This document shows positions 9,316-17,620 of a DNA stretch of 64,000 nt, one piece after another. The stretch is from Streptomyces sp. TLI_235 (GTDB lineage Bacteria; Actinomycetota; Actinomycetes; Streptomycetales; Streptomycetaceae). The translations under genes were made by a program, and so were the position numbers. Position 1 is the stretch's first letter; each line of letters begins with the position of its first letter. Where the stretch lies: assembly GCA_002300355.1 (NCBI GenBank), contig NSGV01000001.1, positions 2,666,001 to 2,730,000 of the forward strand, written 5' to 3'. Under the pieces are notes generated by a model, which saw nothing but the letters and a program-made list of their open reading frames with translations, was not told where the DNA came from and made no database searches.

Positions 9316-10023
9316 CTACTTGGCGGCGGTCTTGCGCGCGGTGGTCTTGCGCGTCGTGGTCTTCTTCGCCGGGGCGGTCTTCTTGGCCGTCGCGGTGGTC
9401 TTCTTGGCGGCGGCGGTGGTGGTGGTCTTCTTGGCCGCCGCGGCCGCGGTCTTCGCGGGAGCCGCCTTCTTGGCCGTCGCGGTGGTCTTCTTCGCCGCCG
9501 CGGTGGTCTTGGCCGGAGCCGCCTTCTTGGCCGTCGCGGTGGTCTTCTTCGCCGCCGCGGTGGTGCGGGTGGTGGTGGTGGTCTTCTTCGCGGCCGTCTT
9601 CTTGGTGGCCGCGGCTGCGGTGCCGGCGGCGGCCGCGACGCGCTTGGTGGCAGCGCGCTTGGCGGCGGCCGTGGTGGCACCGCTCTTGCCCGGGGTGAGC
9701 GAGCCCTTGGGGGCCTTCTTGACCGAGGGGCCTTCCTTCGGCAGCTTCTTGGAGCCGCTGACGAGGTCCTTGAAGCCCTGGCCGGGGCGGAAACGCGGGA
9801 CCGAGGTCTTCTTGACCTTGACGCGCTCACCGGTCTGCGGGTTGCGGGCGAAGCGCGCGGAGCGCTCCACCTTTTCGAAGGTGCCGAAGCCGGTGACCGA
9901 GACGCGGTCACCCGCCACGACGGCACGCACCATGGTGTCGAGCACTGCGTCGACGGCCTCTGCGGCAGCCTTGCGACCGCCCAGCTGCTCGGCCACCGCT
10001 TCGACAAGCTGAGCCTTGTTCAC
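9316..10023 (-). CDS. hupS: HU-family nucleoid protein with lysine/alanine-rich C-terminal tail
   Basis: The first 95 or so residues (MNKAQLVEAVAEQLGGRKAA..., VTGFGTFEKVERSARFARNP, VPRFRPGQGFKDLVSG) are a complete HU domain that bends and compacts DNA. A roughly 140-residue tail follows, made almost only of Lys, Ala, Thr and Pro, with repeated KKTTATAKKAAPAKT units. It resembles histone H1 tails and the HupS of Streptomyces, which compacts DNA in spores. The GTG at 10023 has AAGGGGAAG just upstream; a longer frame starting further up lacks support. It ends at a strong terminator and is monocistronic. Confidence 0.95.
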   Translation of the reverse strand: MNKAQLVEAVAEQLGGRKAAAEAVDAVLDTMVRAVVAGDRVSVTGFGTFEKVERSARFARNPQTGERVKVKKTSVPRFRPGQGFKDLVSGSKKLPKEGPSVKKAPKGSLTPGKSGATTAAAKRAATKRVAAAAGTAAAATKKTAAKKTTTTTRTTAAAKKTTATAKKAAPAKTTAAAKKTTATAKKAAPAKTAAAAAKKTTTTAAAKKTTATAKKTAPAKKTTTRKTTARKTAAK

Positions 10024-10159
10024 GTCTTCCCCTTCGGAAACGGGCGCCGGATGATGAATCCATCCGTTCATTTCGCACGTTAGGTATGTATCTGCGGACT
10101 TTCAATTACCAAACGCGTGAATCACCCTAGTGTCGCAATGGATTTGCGCGTTCGCGACC

Positions 10160-10507
10160 TCAGCCGAGCGGTGGGCGCCCCGCGTCGAGGTCCTGCACAA
10201 AGCGACTCAACCGCCGGGCCGCCCCCGGGAGATCGCGCTTGGCGGTCTCCGTGACGATCAGCAGTTGACGGGTGAGAGCGGTCTTTGCTTCCGCTGACAC
10301 GTTCAGCGCAGATACGCGAGCGTGGGCTTGCTTCAACCGCTCGGCCACAAGCGCGTAGAGCGCTGCGACTTCCGGGTCGTCCGGTTCCTCAGCAGGTGAG
10401 GACTGGTCGTCCGTCCGGCCGTCAATTCGACCGCCGGCTGCACCGCCGTCCGCCTCCGGGTGCGCGGGATCGCCGCCCGCGTACGGAGGTTCGTTGTGCC
10501 GGTGCAT
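10160..10507 (-). CDS. Small conserved hypothetical protein between hupS and leuD
   Basis: This is an unrecognised 115-residue protein: an acidic, Pro/Gly-rich N-terminal third (PEEPDD-like), then a predicted all-helical region (EVAALYALVAERLKQAHARV...TALTRQLLIVTETAKRDLPGAARRLSRFVQDLD). There is no transmembrane segment or known motif. I start at ATG 10507 (MHRHNEPPY); no ribosome site is visible, so it may be leaderless or start slightly differently. Codon use is fully typical of the neighbours. Between hup and leuD is a conserved slot for such a gene in Streptomyces. Confidence 0.75.
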   Translation of the reverse strand: MHRHNEPPYAGGDPAHPEADGGAAGGRIDGRTDDQSSPAEEPDDPEVAALYALVAERLKQAHARVSALNVSAEAKTALTRQLLIVTETAKRDLPGAARRLSRFVQDLDAGRPPLG

Positions 10508-10720
10508 GCAACGATTGTGCCATCTGTTGTGATGTGCCCTGCGCAAGGGGGCTCTTGGGCAAATGCCGGGCCCTGTTCCGAGTGGGTGTCAGACCCGAAC
10601 TCGGACTCGAACTCCGGCCCGTCCGGACGGCTGCGGCGAAGGGCTCCGGAGCCCGAACGGCGGATGGCCCGCCCCCCGAGGGGAGGCGGGCCATCCGGCG
10701 TACGCGGGAGATGTCGGCGG

Positions 10721-11317
10721 TCAGGCCACCGGCAGCGTGCGCGGCTTGAACGAGGGGCGGGTCGCTTCGAAGGCGGCGATGTCGGCCTCGTTCTGCAGCG
10801 TGATGCTGATGTCGTCCAGCCCGTTCAGCAGGCGCCAGCGGACGTTGTCGTCGAGCTCGAAGGAGGCCGTGACGCCCTCCGCCCGGACCTCCCGGGCCTC
10901 CAGGTCGACGGTGATCTCGGCGGCCGGGTCGGCCTCGACGAGCTCCCAGAGCCGCTCGACGGTCTCCTGCGGGAGGACGACCGTCAGCAGGCCGTTCTTC
11001 AGCGAGTTGCCGCGGAAGATGTCGGCGAAGCGGGAGGAGATCACCGCCTGGAAGCCGTAGTTCTGCAGCGCCCAGACGGCGTGCTCGCGGGACGAGCCGG
11101 TGCCGAACTCCGGGCCGGCCACCAGCACGCTGGCGCCCTGCCGCTCCGGGCGGTTGAGGACGAAGGACTCGTCCTTGCGCCAGGCCTCGAACAGGCCGTC
11201 CTCGAAGCCCGACCGGGTGACCTTCTTCAGCCAGTGCGCCGGGATGATCTGGTCGGTGTCCACGTTGGAGCGGCGCAGCGGGACGGCGCGGCCGGTGTGG
11301 GTGGTGAACTTCTCCAT
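10721..11317 (-). CDS. leuD: 3-isopropylmalate dehydratase small subunit
   Basis: LeuD is the swivelling small subunit of isopropylmalate isomerase (2-IPM to 3-IPM, leucine pathway). Its 198 residues contain the swivel signature [27 protein letters not shown] and [17 protein letters not shown], the substrate-binding loop. The ATG at 11317 begins 3 bases after the leuC stop, so the subunits are translated together. The open stretch to the hypothetical gene at 10507 contains no obvious terminator, only GC-rich potential pairing around 10650-10700. Confidence 0.97.
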   Translation of the reverse strand: MEKFTTHTGRAVPLRRSNVDTDQIIPAHWLKKVTRSGFEDGLFEAWRKDESFVLNRPERQGASVLVAGPEFGTGSSREHAVWALQNYGFQAVISSRFADIFRGNSLKNGLLTVVLPQETVERLWELVEADPAAEITVDLEAREVRAEGVTASFELDDNVRWRLLNGLDDISITLQNEADIAAFEATRPSFKPRTLPVA

Positions 11318-11320
11318 GGC

Positions 11321-12742
<1,422 letters not shown>

Positions 12743-12979
12743 CGCTTTCCCTCCAGCCGGCCGCATTGCCGGCCTTCTCGTGTCGTCGGGGTCTGTTCCC
12801 GAGCCGCCCTGGTGAGGCTCGCTGCGGAGTCGCGACCTGCACGCCGGATCGCCTGTCCAGGATGTGGACGCTTTGGTGAGGGTCCATCCTGGGTGTCTCC
12901 CGGGCTGCTGCCTCAAGAGTGGCGCTTTTCTCGGAAGATTGAACTTGCGTCTCGCCCACTGAGACTGCAGTATCGAGAC
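12743..12979. promoter_or_regulatory. Divergent leuC / ndgR control region
   Basis: The 237-bp region carries both promoters. GTCTC-N7-GAGAC (12949-12953 with 12961-12965) is an inverted repeat close to the ndgR start, and GAGAC recurs at 12975-12979; these are candidate regulator sites. CCAGGAT and GAC arms at 12856-12868 pair with GTCCATCCTGG (12882-12892), giving a stem with a 2-base bulge that would lie in the leuC leader. NdgR of S. coelicolor is reported to bind its leuC upstream region; which of these elements it uses here is unproven. Confidence 0.5.
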
Positions 12980-13693
12980 ATGGACAACACTAGCGGCGTC
13001 GGCGTTCTCGACAAGGCCGCTCTGGTGCTGAGCGCACTGGAGTCGGGCCCCGCCACGTTGGCGGGGCTGGTCGCCGCCACCGGTCTGGCGCGGCCCACGG
13101 CCCACCGACTCGCCGTCGCACTCGAACACCACCGCCTGGTCACCAGGGACATGCAGGGCCGGTTCATCCTCGGCCCCCGACTCGCCGAGCTCTCCGCCGC
13201 GGCGGGCGAGGACCGCCTCCTCGCCACCGCCGGGCCGGTGCTCACGCACCTGCGCGACGTCACCGGCGAGAGCGCCCAGCTGTACCGCCGCCAGGGCGAG
13301 ATGCGCATCTGCGTCGCCGCCGCCGAGCGGCTCTCCGGTCTGCGGGACACCGTTCCGGTCGGCTCCACCCTGCCGATGAAGGCCGGCTCCGCCGCCCAGG
13401 TCCTGCTGGCCTGGGAGGAGCCGGAGCGCCTGCACCGCGGCCTGCAGGGCGCCCGCTTCACCGCGACGGCGCTCAGCGGCGTGCGGCGCCGCGGCTGGGC
13501 CCAGTCGATCGGCGAGCGCGAGCCGGGTGTCGCGTCCGTCTCCGCGCCCGTCCGCGGCCCCTCCAACCGCGTCGTGGCCGCCGTCTCGGTGTCCGGCCCG
13601 ATCGAGCGGCTGACCCGCCACCCGGGCCGGCTGCACGCCCAGGCGATCATCGAGGCCGCCAACCGCCTCACCGAGGCGCTCCGCCGCGGCTGA
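12980..13693 (+). CDS. ndgR: IclR-family regulator NdgR
   Basis: The 237-residue DNA-binding regulator has an N-terminal winged helix ([47 protein letters not shown], about residues 7-55) and an IclR effector domain ([20 protein letters not shown]..., [21 protein letters not shown]). In Streptomyces NdgR senses amino-acid status and controls leuCD, other branched-chain genes and antibiotic production; position opposite leuCD identifies it. ATG at 12980 has no clear ribosome site, so a leaderless or short-leader transcript is possible. It ends at a 21-bp perfect hairpin. Confidence 0.93.
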   Translation: MDNTSGVGVLDKAALVLSALESGPATLAGLVAATGLARPTAHRLAVALEHHRLVTRDMQGRFILGPRLAELSAAAGEDRLLATAGPVLTHLRDVTGESAQLYRRQGEMRICVAAAERLSGLRDTVPVGSTLPMKAGSAAQVLLAWEEPERLHRGLQGARFTATALSGVRRRGWAQSIGEREPGVASVSAPVRGPSNRVVAAVSVSGPIERLTRHPGRLHAQAIIEAANRLTEALRRG

Positions 13694-13702
13694 GCGGCAC
13701 AC

Positions 13703-13749
13703 AGCCGAAAGGGCCCGCTCCGCGATGTGCGGAGCGGGCCCTTTCGGCT
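13703..13749 (+). terminator. Terminator of ndgR
   Basis: A perfect 21-bp inverted repeat (13703-13723 with 13729-13749), loop GATGT, begins 10 bases after the ndgR stop. There is no T-run, as is common in high-GC actinobacteria. Confidence 0.85.
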
Positions 13750-13797
13750 GGCGACGGAAAATGCCGGCTGGAAACGGAAAACGCCGGGAGAATCCGG

Positions 13798-13827
13798 AAA
13801 AACAAAAAAGCCCCGGTCACCCGGAGC
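13798..13827 (-). terminator. Terminator of the tRNA array
   Basis: On the minus strand GCTCCGG pairs with CCGGGGC (13821-13827 with 13810-13816, one wobble) across a 4-base loop and is followed by TTTTTTGTTTTT. It lies directly after the last tRNA-Gln. Confidence 0.88.
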
Positions 13828-13834
13828 TTATTGG

Positions 13835-13906
13835 CTGGGGTACCAGGACTCGAACCTAGACTAAATGAACCAGAATCACTCGTGCTGCCAATTACACCAT
13901 ACCCCA
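13835..13906 (-). tRNA. tRNA-Gln (CUG), second copy, CCA encoded
   Basis: The minus-strand cloverleaf has acceptor TGGGGTA/TACCCCA, anticodon loop TTCTGGT (anticodon CUG) and T-loop GGTTCGAGTCC. Genomic CCA follows at 13834-13832. Compared with the copy at 14211-14282, the second pair of the anticodon stem is G-U instead of C-G; everything else is the same. It is last in the array and is followed by the terminator. Confidence 0.95.
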
Positions 13907-13910
13907 AAAG

Positions 13911-13983
13911 TACCCCCGACCGGATTCGAACCGGCGCTACCGCCTTGAGAGGGCGGCGTGCTAGGCCGCTACACAACGGGGGC
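13911..13983 (-). tRNA. tRNA-Glu (CUC)
   Basis: Acceptor GCCCCCG pairs with CGGGGGT; anticodon stem CCGCC/GGCGG encloses loop CTCTCAA (anticodon CUC). 73 nt, no encoded CCA. It is one of three Glu copies identical over the whole gene. Confidence 0.95.
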
Positions 13984-14007
13984 CCGCACCACCGAGGTGG
14001 TGCTGAG

Positions 14008-14080
14008 TACCCCCGACCGGATTCGAACCGGCGCTACCGCCTTGAGAGGGCGGCGTGCTAGGCCGCTACACAACGGGGGC
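14008..14080 (-). tRNA. tRNA-Glu (CUC)
   Basis: The sequence is the same as the copies at 13911 and 14117 (acceptor GCCCCCG, anticodon CUC). It is separated from the next copy by only 24 bases, consistent with one precursor transcript. Confidence 0.95.
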
Positions 14081-14116
14081 ATACTCATTCACTGTGCAAT
14101 TTTCGAAGAAACTGCG

Positions 14117-14189
14117 TACCCCCGACCGGATTCGAACCGGCGCTACCGCCTTGAGAGGGCGGCGTGCTAGGCCGCTACACAACGGGGGC
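14117..14189 (-). tRNA. tRNA-Glu (CUC)
   Basis: First tRNA-Glu in transcription order. The sequence is the same as the other two copies, and no CCA is encoded. Confidence 0.95.
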
Positions 14190-14210
14190 TTGCACTACTG
14201 CTGTACTGCG

Positions 14211-14282
14211 CTGGGGTACCAGGACTCGAACCTAGACTAACTGAACCAGAATCAGTCGTGCTGCCAATTACACCATACCCCA
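14211..14282 (-). tRNA. tRNA-Gln (CUG), first copy, CCA not encoded
   Basis: This has the standard anticodon stem ACTGA/TCAGT with loop TTCTGGT (CUG). After the discriminator G the genome reads CGCA, so CCA must be added enzymatically, unlike the copy at 13835. It lies 175 bases downstream of gltX on the same strand. Confidence 0.95.
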
Positions 14283-14457
14283 CCAGAGTTCAACCCCTGC
14301 GGGGTCTTCCTCGGTGTCTCGCGCCTCCCTGCCCGGGCGGCGCAGAAAGAACATTACCCGACGCCAGGCCCGGCTCCAAAATCGATAACCGCAGGCAGGG
14401 TGCCGGGCGCCTGCGGCCCTGGTCAGCGCACCGGGGCCGCAGGCGGGCGGCGCGGCC

Positions 14458-15963
14458 TCAGGAGGCCGGCCCGGCCTCCAGAGCGGCCGTCAAGCGACGC
14501 AGCGTCTCGGGGCGGCCCAGCAGCTCCATCGACTCGAACAGCGGCGGGGAGACCCGCCGGCCGGTCACGGCGACCCGCAGCGGGGTGAAGGCGAACTTCG
14601 GCTTGATCCCGAGGCCGTTCACCAGCGCCTCGCGCAGCGCGGCCTGGATCGCGTCCGGGGTGAAGTCCGCGAGCTCCCCCAGGGCCTTGACCGAGGCCTC
14701 CAGCACCGGGCGGGCGTCGGCACCGAGCGCCTTGGCGGCGTCGTCCGGGTCGACGGCGAAGTCCGCCGGGTCGACGAAGAGGAAGCCGGCCATGGACACG
14801 ATCTCGCCTAGGACGACCATCCGCTCCTGGGTGAGCGGGGCGACCTTCGCCAGCAGGTCGAGCTGGTGCGCGGTGGGCTCGGCCGGCAGCAGGCCGGCCC
14901 CCTGCAGGTACGGCACCAGCCGGGCGACGAAGTCCGCCGGGTCGAGGGCGCGCAGGTGCTCGGCGTTGATCGCCTCGGCCTTCTTCAGGTCGAAGCGGGC
15001 CGGGTTGGCGTTGACGTCGGCGATGTCGAAGGCCTCGACCATCTCCGCCATGGAGAAGCGGTCCCGGTCCTCGGCGAGCGACCAGCCCAGCAGCGCCAGG
15101 TAGTTGAGCAGCCCCTCGGGCAGGAAGCCGCGCTCGCGGTAGAGGTTGAGCGAGGCCTGCGGGTCGCGCTTGGAGAGCTTCTTGTTGCCCTCGCCCATCA
15201 CGTACGGCAGGTGGCCGAAGCGCGGGGTGGCGCCGCTGCCGACGCCGATGTCGGCGAGCGCCGCGTAGAGGGCGATCTGGCGCGGCGTCGAGGAGAGCAG
15301 GTCCTCGCCGCGCAGCACGTGAGTGATGCCCATCAGGGCGTCGTCGACCGGGTTGACCAGGGTGTAGAGCGGGGCGCCGTTGGCCCGGACGATGCCGTAG
15401 TCGGGCACGTCCTTGGGGTCGAAGACGATCTGGCCGCGCACCAGGTCGTCGAAGGCGAGCGGGGTGTCCGGCATCCGGAAGCGGAGGATCGGCGTGCGGC
15501 CCTCCAGCCGGTACACGGCGATCTGGTCCTCGGTCAGCTCCCGGCAGTGGCCGTCGTAGCCGGACGGCTTCCCGGCGGCGCGGGCGGCCTCGCGTCGGGA
15601 GTCGAGCTCCTCGGTGGAGCAGTAGCAGTGGTAGGCGTGGCCGCCCTCGTGCAGCCGGCGCGCCACGTCGGCGTAGACGTCCATCCGCTGCGACTGCCGG
15701 TACGGCGCGTGCGGGCCGCCGACCTCCGGGCCCTCGTCCCAGTCGAAGCCCAGCCAGCGCATCGCGTCGAGCAGCTGGTTGTAGGAGTCCTCGGAGTCGC
15801 GGGCCGCGTCGGTGTCCTCGATCCGGAAGACCAGGGTGCCGCCGTGGTGGCGGGCGAAGGCCCAGTTGAAGAGGGCGGTGCGGACCAGCCCGACGTGCGG
15901 GTTGCCGGTCGGGGACGGGCAGAAGCGGACCCGGATGTCCGGGCCCGAGGCGGAGTCAGCCAC
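14458..15963 (-). CDS. gltX: Glutamyl-tRNA synthetase (probably non-discriminating)
   Basis: GltX attaches glutamate to tRNA-Glu. In bacteria without GlnRS it also makes Glu-tRNA-Gln, which GatCAB converts to Gln-tRNA-Gln; a complete gatCAB lies at 55.9-59.4 kb, so non-discrimination is likely. The 501-residue class I protein has the HIGH variant [11 protein letters not shown] (residues 15-25), [14 protein letters not shown], and the signature lysine motif [13 protein letters not shown]. The GTG start at 15963 overlaps the upstream FAH gene by 8 bases, suggesting coupling. The Glu/Gln tRNA array follows directly downstream, so synthetase and substrates may be cotranscribed. Confidence 0.97.
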   Translation of the reverse strand: MADSASGPDIRVRFCPSPTGNPHVGLVRTALFNWAFARHHGGTLVFRIEDTDAARDSEDSYNQLLDAMRWLGFDWDEGPEVGGPHAPYRQSQRMDVYADVARRLHEGGHAYHCYCSTEELDSRREAARAAGKPSGYDGHCRELTEDQIAVYRLEGRTPILRFRMPDTPLAFDDLVRGQIVFDPKDVPDYGIVRANGAPLYTLVNPVDDALMGITHVLRGEDLLSSTPRQIALYAALADIGVGSGATPRFGHLPYVMGEGNKKLSKRDPQASLNLYRERGFLPEGLLNYLALLGWSLAEDRDRFSMAEMVEAFDIADVNANPARFDLKKAEAINAEHLRALDPADFVARLVPYLQGAGLLPAEPTAHQLDLLAKVAPLTQERMVVLGEIVSMAGFLFVDPADFAVDPDDAAKALGADARPVLEASVKALGELADFTPDAIQAALREALVNGLGIKPKFAFTPLRVAVTGRRVSPPLFESMELLGRPETLRRLTAALEAGPAS

Positions 15964-16756
15964 GCTTGATCACCTTGTTGGCGAGAGTGCCGATGCCTTC
16001 GACGGAGACGGCGACCTCGTCGCCGACGGCCAGGGGACCGACGCCCGCGGGGGTGCCGGTCAGGACGACGTCGCCCGGCAGGAGCGTCATCGCCTCGGAG
16101 ATGTGCGCGATCAGTTCGGGGATCGAACGCACCATCAGGGAGGTGCGGCCGGTCTGCCGCAGCTCGCCGTTGACGGTGCAGGTGATCGCCAGGTCCGACG
16201 GGTCCAGCTCGGTCTCGATCCACGGACCGAGCGGGCAGGAGGTGTCGAAGCCCTTTGCGCGGGCCCACTGGCCCTCGCGCTGCTGGACGTCGCGCGCGGT
16301 GACGTCGTTGGCGCAGGTGTAGCCGAAGATCACCTCGGGCACGCGGTCCACCGGGACCTCGCGGCACATCCGGCCGATCACCACGGCCAGCTCCGCCTCG
16401 TGCTGCACGTCCGAGGAGAACGGCGGGTAGGCGATGGCCTCGGTCGGGCCGACGACCGCGGTGGAGGGCTTGAAGAAGGTCAGCGGGACGTCCGGGACCT
16501 CGTTGCCGAGCTCCGCGGCGTGCGCAGCGTAGTTGCGGCCGACCGCGACGATCTTGTTGGGCAGCATCGGCGCCAGCAGCCGGACGTCCTGCATCCGGTA
16601 GCTCTCGCCGGTGAGCTGCGGCGGCCCGAAGGGGTGGCCGGCCAGCGCGTGCACCACCAGGGAATCAGGTTGGGCGGCATCGCCCTCGACGACGCCGAAG
16701 GAGACGCTGCCCGCGGCAGGGCTCCCTTCCCGGACGGAAAACCTGGCGATACGCAC
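15956..16756 (-). CDS. Fumarylacetoacetate hydrolase (FAH) family protein
   Basis: The 266-residue protein of the FAH/HpcE hydrolase-isomerase fold shows the family core: [27 protein letters not shown], the metal ligands in [12 protein letters not shown] (E-x-E), [13 protein letters not shown] and the C-terminal [18 protein letters not shown]. Relatives include oxaloacetate tautomerase/decarboxylase and acylpyruvate hydrolase. The substrate cannot be told from sequence, but a housekeeping clean-up role is plausible given its conserved place before gltX. GTG start 16756; its 3' end overlaps gltX by 8 bases. Confidence 0.9.
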   Translation of the reverse strand: MRIARFSVREGSPAAGSVSFGVVEGDAAQPDSLVVHALAGHPFGPPQLTGESYRMQDVRLLAPMLPNKIVAVGRNYAAHAAELGNEVPDVPLTFFKPSTAVVGPTEAIAYPPFSSDVQHEAELAVVIGRMCREVPVDRVPEVIFGYTCANDVTARDVQQREGQWARAKGFDTSCPLGPWIETELDPSDLAITCTVNGELRQTGRTSLMVRSIPELIAHISEAMTLLPGDVVLTGTPAGVGPLAVGDEVAVSVEGIGTLANKVIKRG

Positions 16757-16859
16757 CCTGCAGCCTCTCGGTCGGTGACCTGCTCGATCATTCCCAGGCT
16801 ATCGCGCAGGGCGCCGCCGGCCCGGTGGGCGCGGGGCCGCGGGGCGCCCGGGGCGCGCG

Positions 16860-16894
16860 AAGGGGCGCCGACCGCGGCGGTCGGCGCCCCTTTT
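16860..16894 (-). terminator. Hairpin between the 73-aa gene and the FAH gene
   Basis: A near-perfect palindrome (16862-16875 with 16877-16890) ends in TTTT on the plus side and TT on the minus side. It lies just after the stop of the leftward small gene, so I read it as that gene's terminator. Confidence 0.6.
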
Positions 16895-16937
16895 CGCGTG
16901 CGCGTTCTCGAGTGCGCGTCTTCGACTGCGTGCGCGC

Positions 16938-17159
16938 TCAGTCCTGCGACAGGCGCGGCGCGGGCGCCACCATCAGCTGGGTGCGGCGCGGGTTGGCGGT
17001 GCTGCCGGGCAGCTCGGAGGTGTACTCACGCGGCTGCTGGGAGGCGACCGCGCCGGGGAGCTGGGCGAAGTCCTCGACGGAGGCCAGCGTGGTCCGACGC
17101 GGGTTGGCCGTGGCCCGGTTGTCGAGCGTGGACATCGGGGCCTTCGTCGGCTGGGACAT
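16938..17159 (-). CDS. Unrecognised 73-residue protein with a duplicated TANPRRT motif
   Basis: The product begins MSQPTKAPMSTLDNR and contains TANPRRT twice (about residues 18-24 and 54-60), each followed by a short polar stretch (TLASVEDFAQLPG and QLMVAPAPRLSQD). There are no cysteines, no signal peptide and no membrane segment. Almost every codon ends in G or C, which strongly supports coding. AAGGTG lies 7-8 bases before the ATG at 17159. The gene stands alone, between the FAH gene and the conservon, with palindromes upstream (17246-17301) and a hairpin downstream. I do not recognise the family; a ribosomally made peptide precursor or small regulator are possibilities without direct support. 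Confidence 0.75.
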   Translation of the reverse strand: MSQPTKAPMSTLDNRATANPRRTTLASVEDFAQLPGAVASQQPREYTSELPGSTANPRRTQLMVAPAPRLSQD

Positions 17160-17620
17160 GGGCGGGACACCTTGGTTTCACGAGGGGACTTTTGGAGGGG
17201 TGCGGGCCCGGGAAGGCTCTCCGCGGCCCCGCCCAGGGTAAGGATCTCCTGTCACAGGAGCCGTGACCAAAGCTACACATTAACCTGTGACTTTGGTCAC
17301 AATTGCCAAGCCGGTGGCGACTTTTTGGGCATTCGGGACGCTTCGTGAATTCCGACATAGCACCCATTTCGGACATTGGTTGCACATGTCCGGGCTCCGG
17401 CCAGTCGGCCGAAGGGTGCTGCGTGTCCGAAAAGAGCCGTATTACCGGCGCGTAACCGCACAGACCGTGAGAGCCTGCGCGCGGTCGGTAGCTCAGGACA
17501 CCGAGTCATAACGGCCCTTGTTGGACTTCTCGCGCTGTGCTGGAATGCCACGGAAAAACTCGACACCGTCCCCCTCCGCGCCAGCGGGGAGGGGCGCCCG
17601 GTCCAGAGGTTGCGACGCCA
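17160..17620. other. Divergent, AT-richer control region upstream of the 73-aa gene and conservon 1
   Basis: This 461-bp region is clearly lower in G/C than its surroundings over 17265-17400. It holds the palindrome cluster at 17246-17301 (listed separately) and presumably the promoters for both directions. I find no credible gene in it. Confidence 0.6.
17246..17301. promoter_or_regulatory. Palindrome cluster including a CRP-type site
   Basis: There are three nested symmetric elements: CTCCTGT-C-ACAGGAG (17246-17260); GTGACCAAAG (17263-17272) with its exact inverted copy CTTTGGTCAC (17291-17300); and TGTGACTTTGGTCACA (17286-17301), which fits the CRP consensus TGTGA-N6-TCACA exactly. Streptomyces have a Crp protein that recognises GTG-N6-GNCAC, which this site also fits. 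The cluster lies about 90-140 bases before the 73-aa gene and about 320 before cvnA1, so either could be the target. Binding is inference. Confidence 0.6.

Noticed and set aside
9320..10012. Hydrophobic Val/Ala/Phe-rich frame opposite hupS that mimics a membrane protein
   Set aside because: It is the exact complement of the Lys/Ala codons of the HU tail; apparent membrane helices are an artefact of AAG/GCC-rich codons.
12743..13702. Upstream extension of the leuC frame to about 13702
   Set aside because: It runs antisense through ndgR; the ATG at 12742 has a strong ribosome site and matches the family start.
13831..14240. Repeated peptide frames (PDRIRTGATALRGRRA and similar) across 13.8-14.3 kb, looking like a small repeat protein or CRISPR-like array
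   Set aside because: The repeats are tRNA-Glu and tRNA-Gln genes with full cloverleaf structure; spacers are few and of unequal length.
16825..17241. Plus-strand frame opposite the 73-aa gene
   Set aside because: Codon third-position G/C is much more consistent in the minus-strand frame, which also has a ribosome site; the plus frame runs into the palindrome region.
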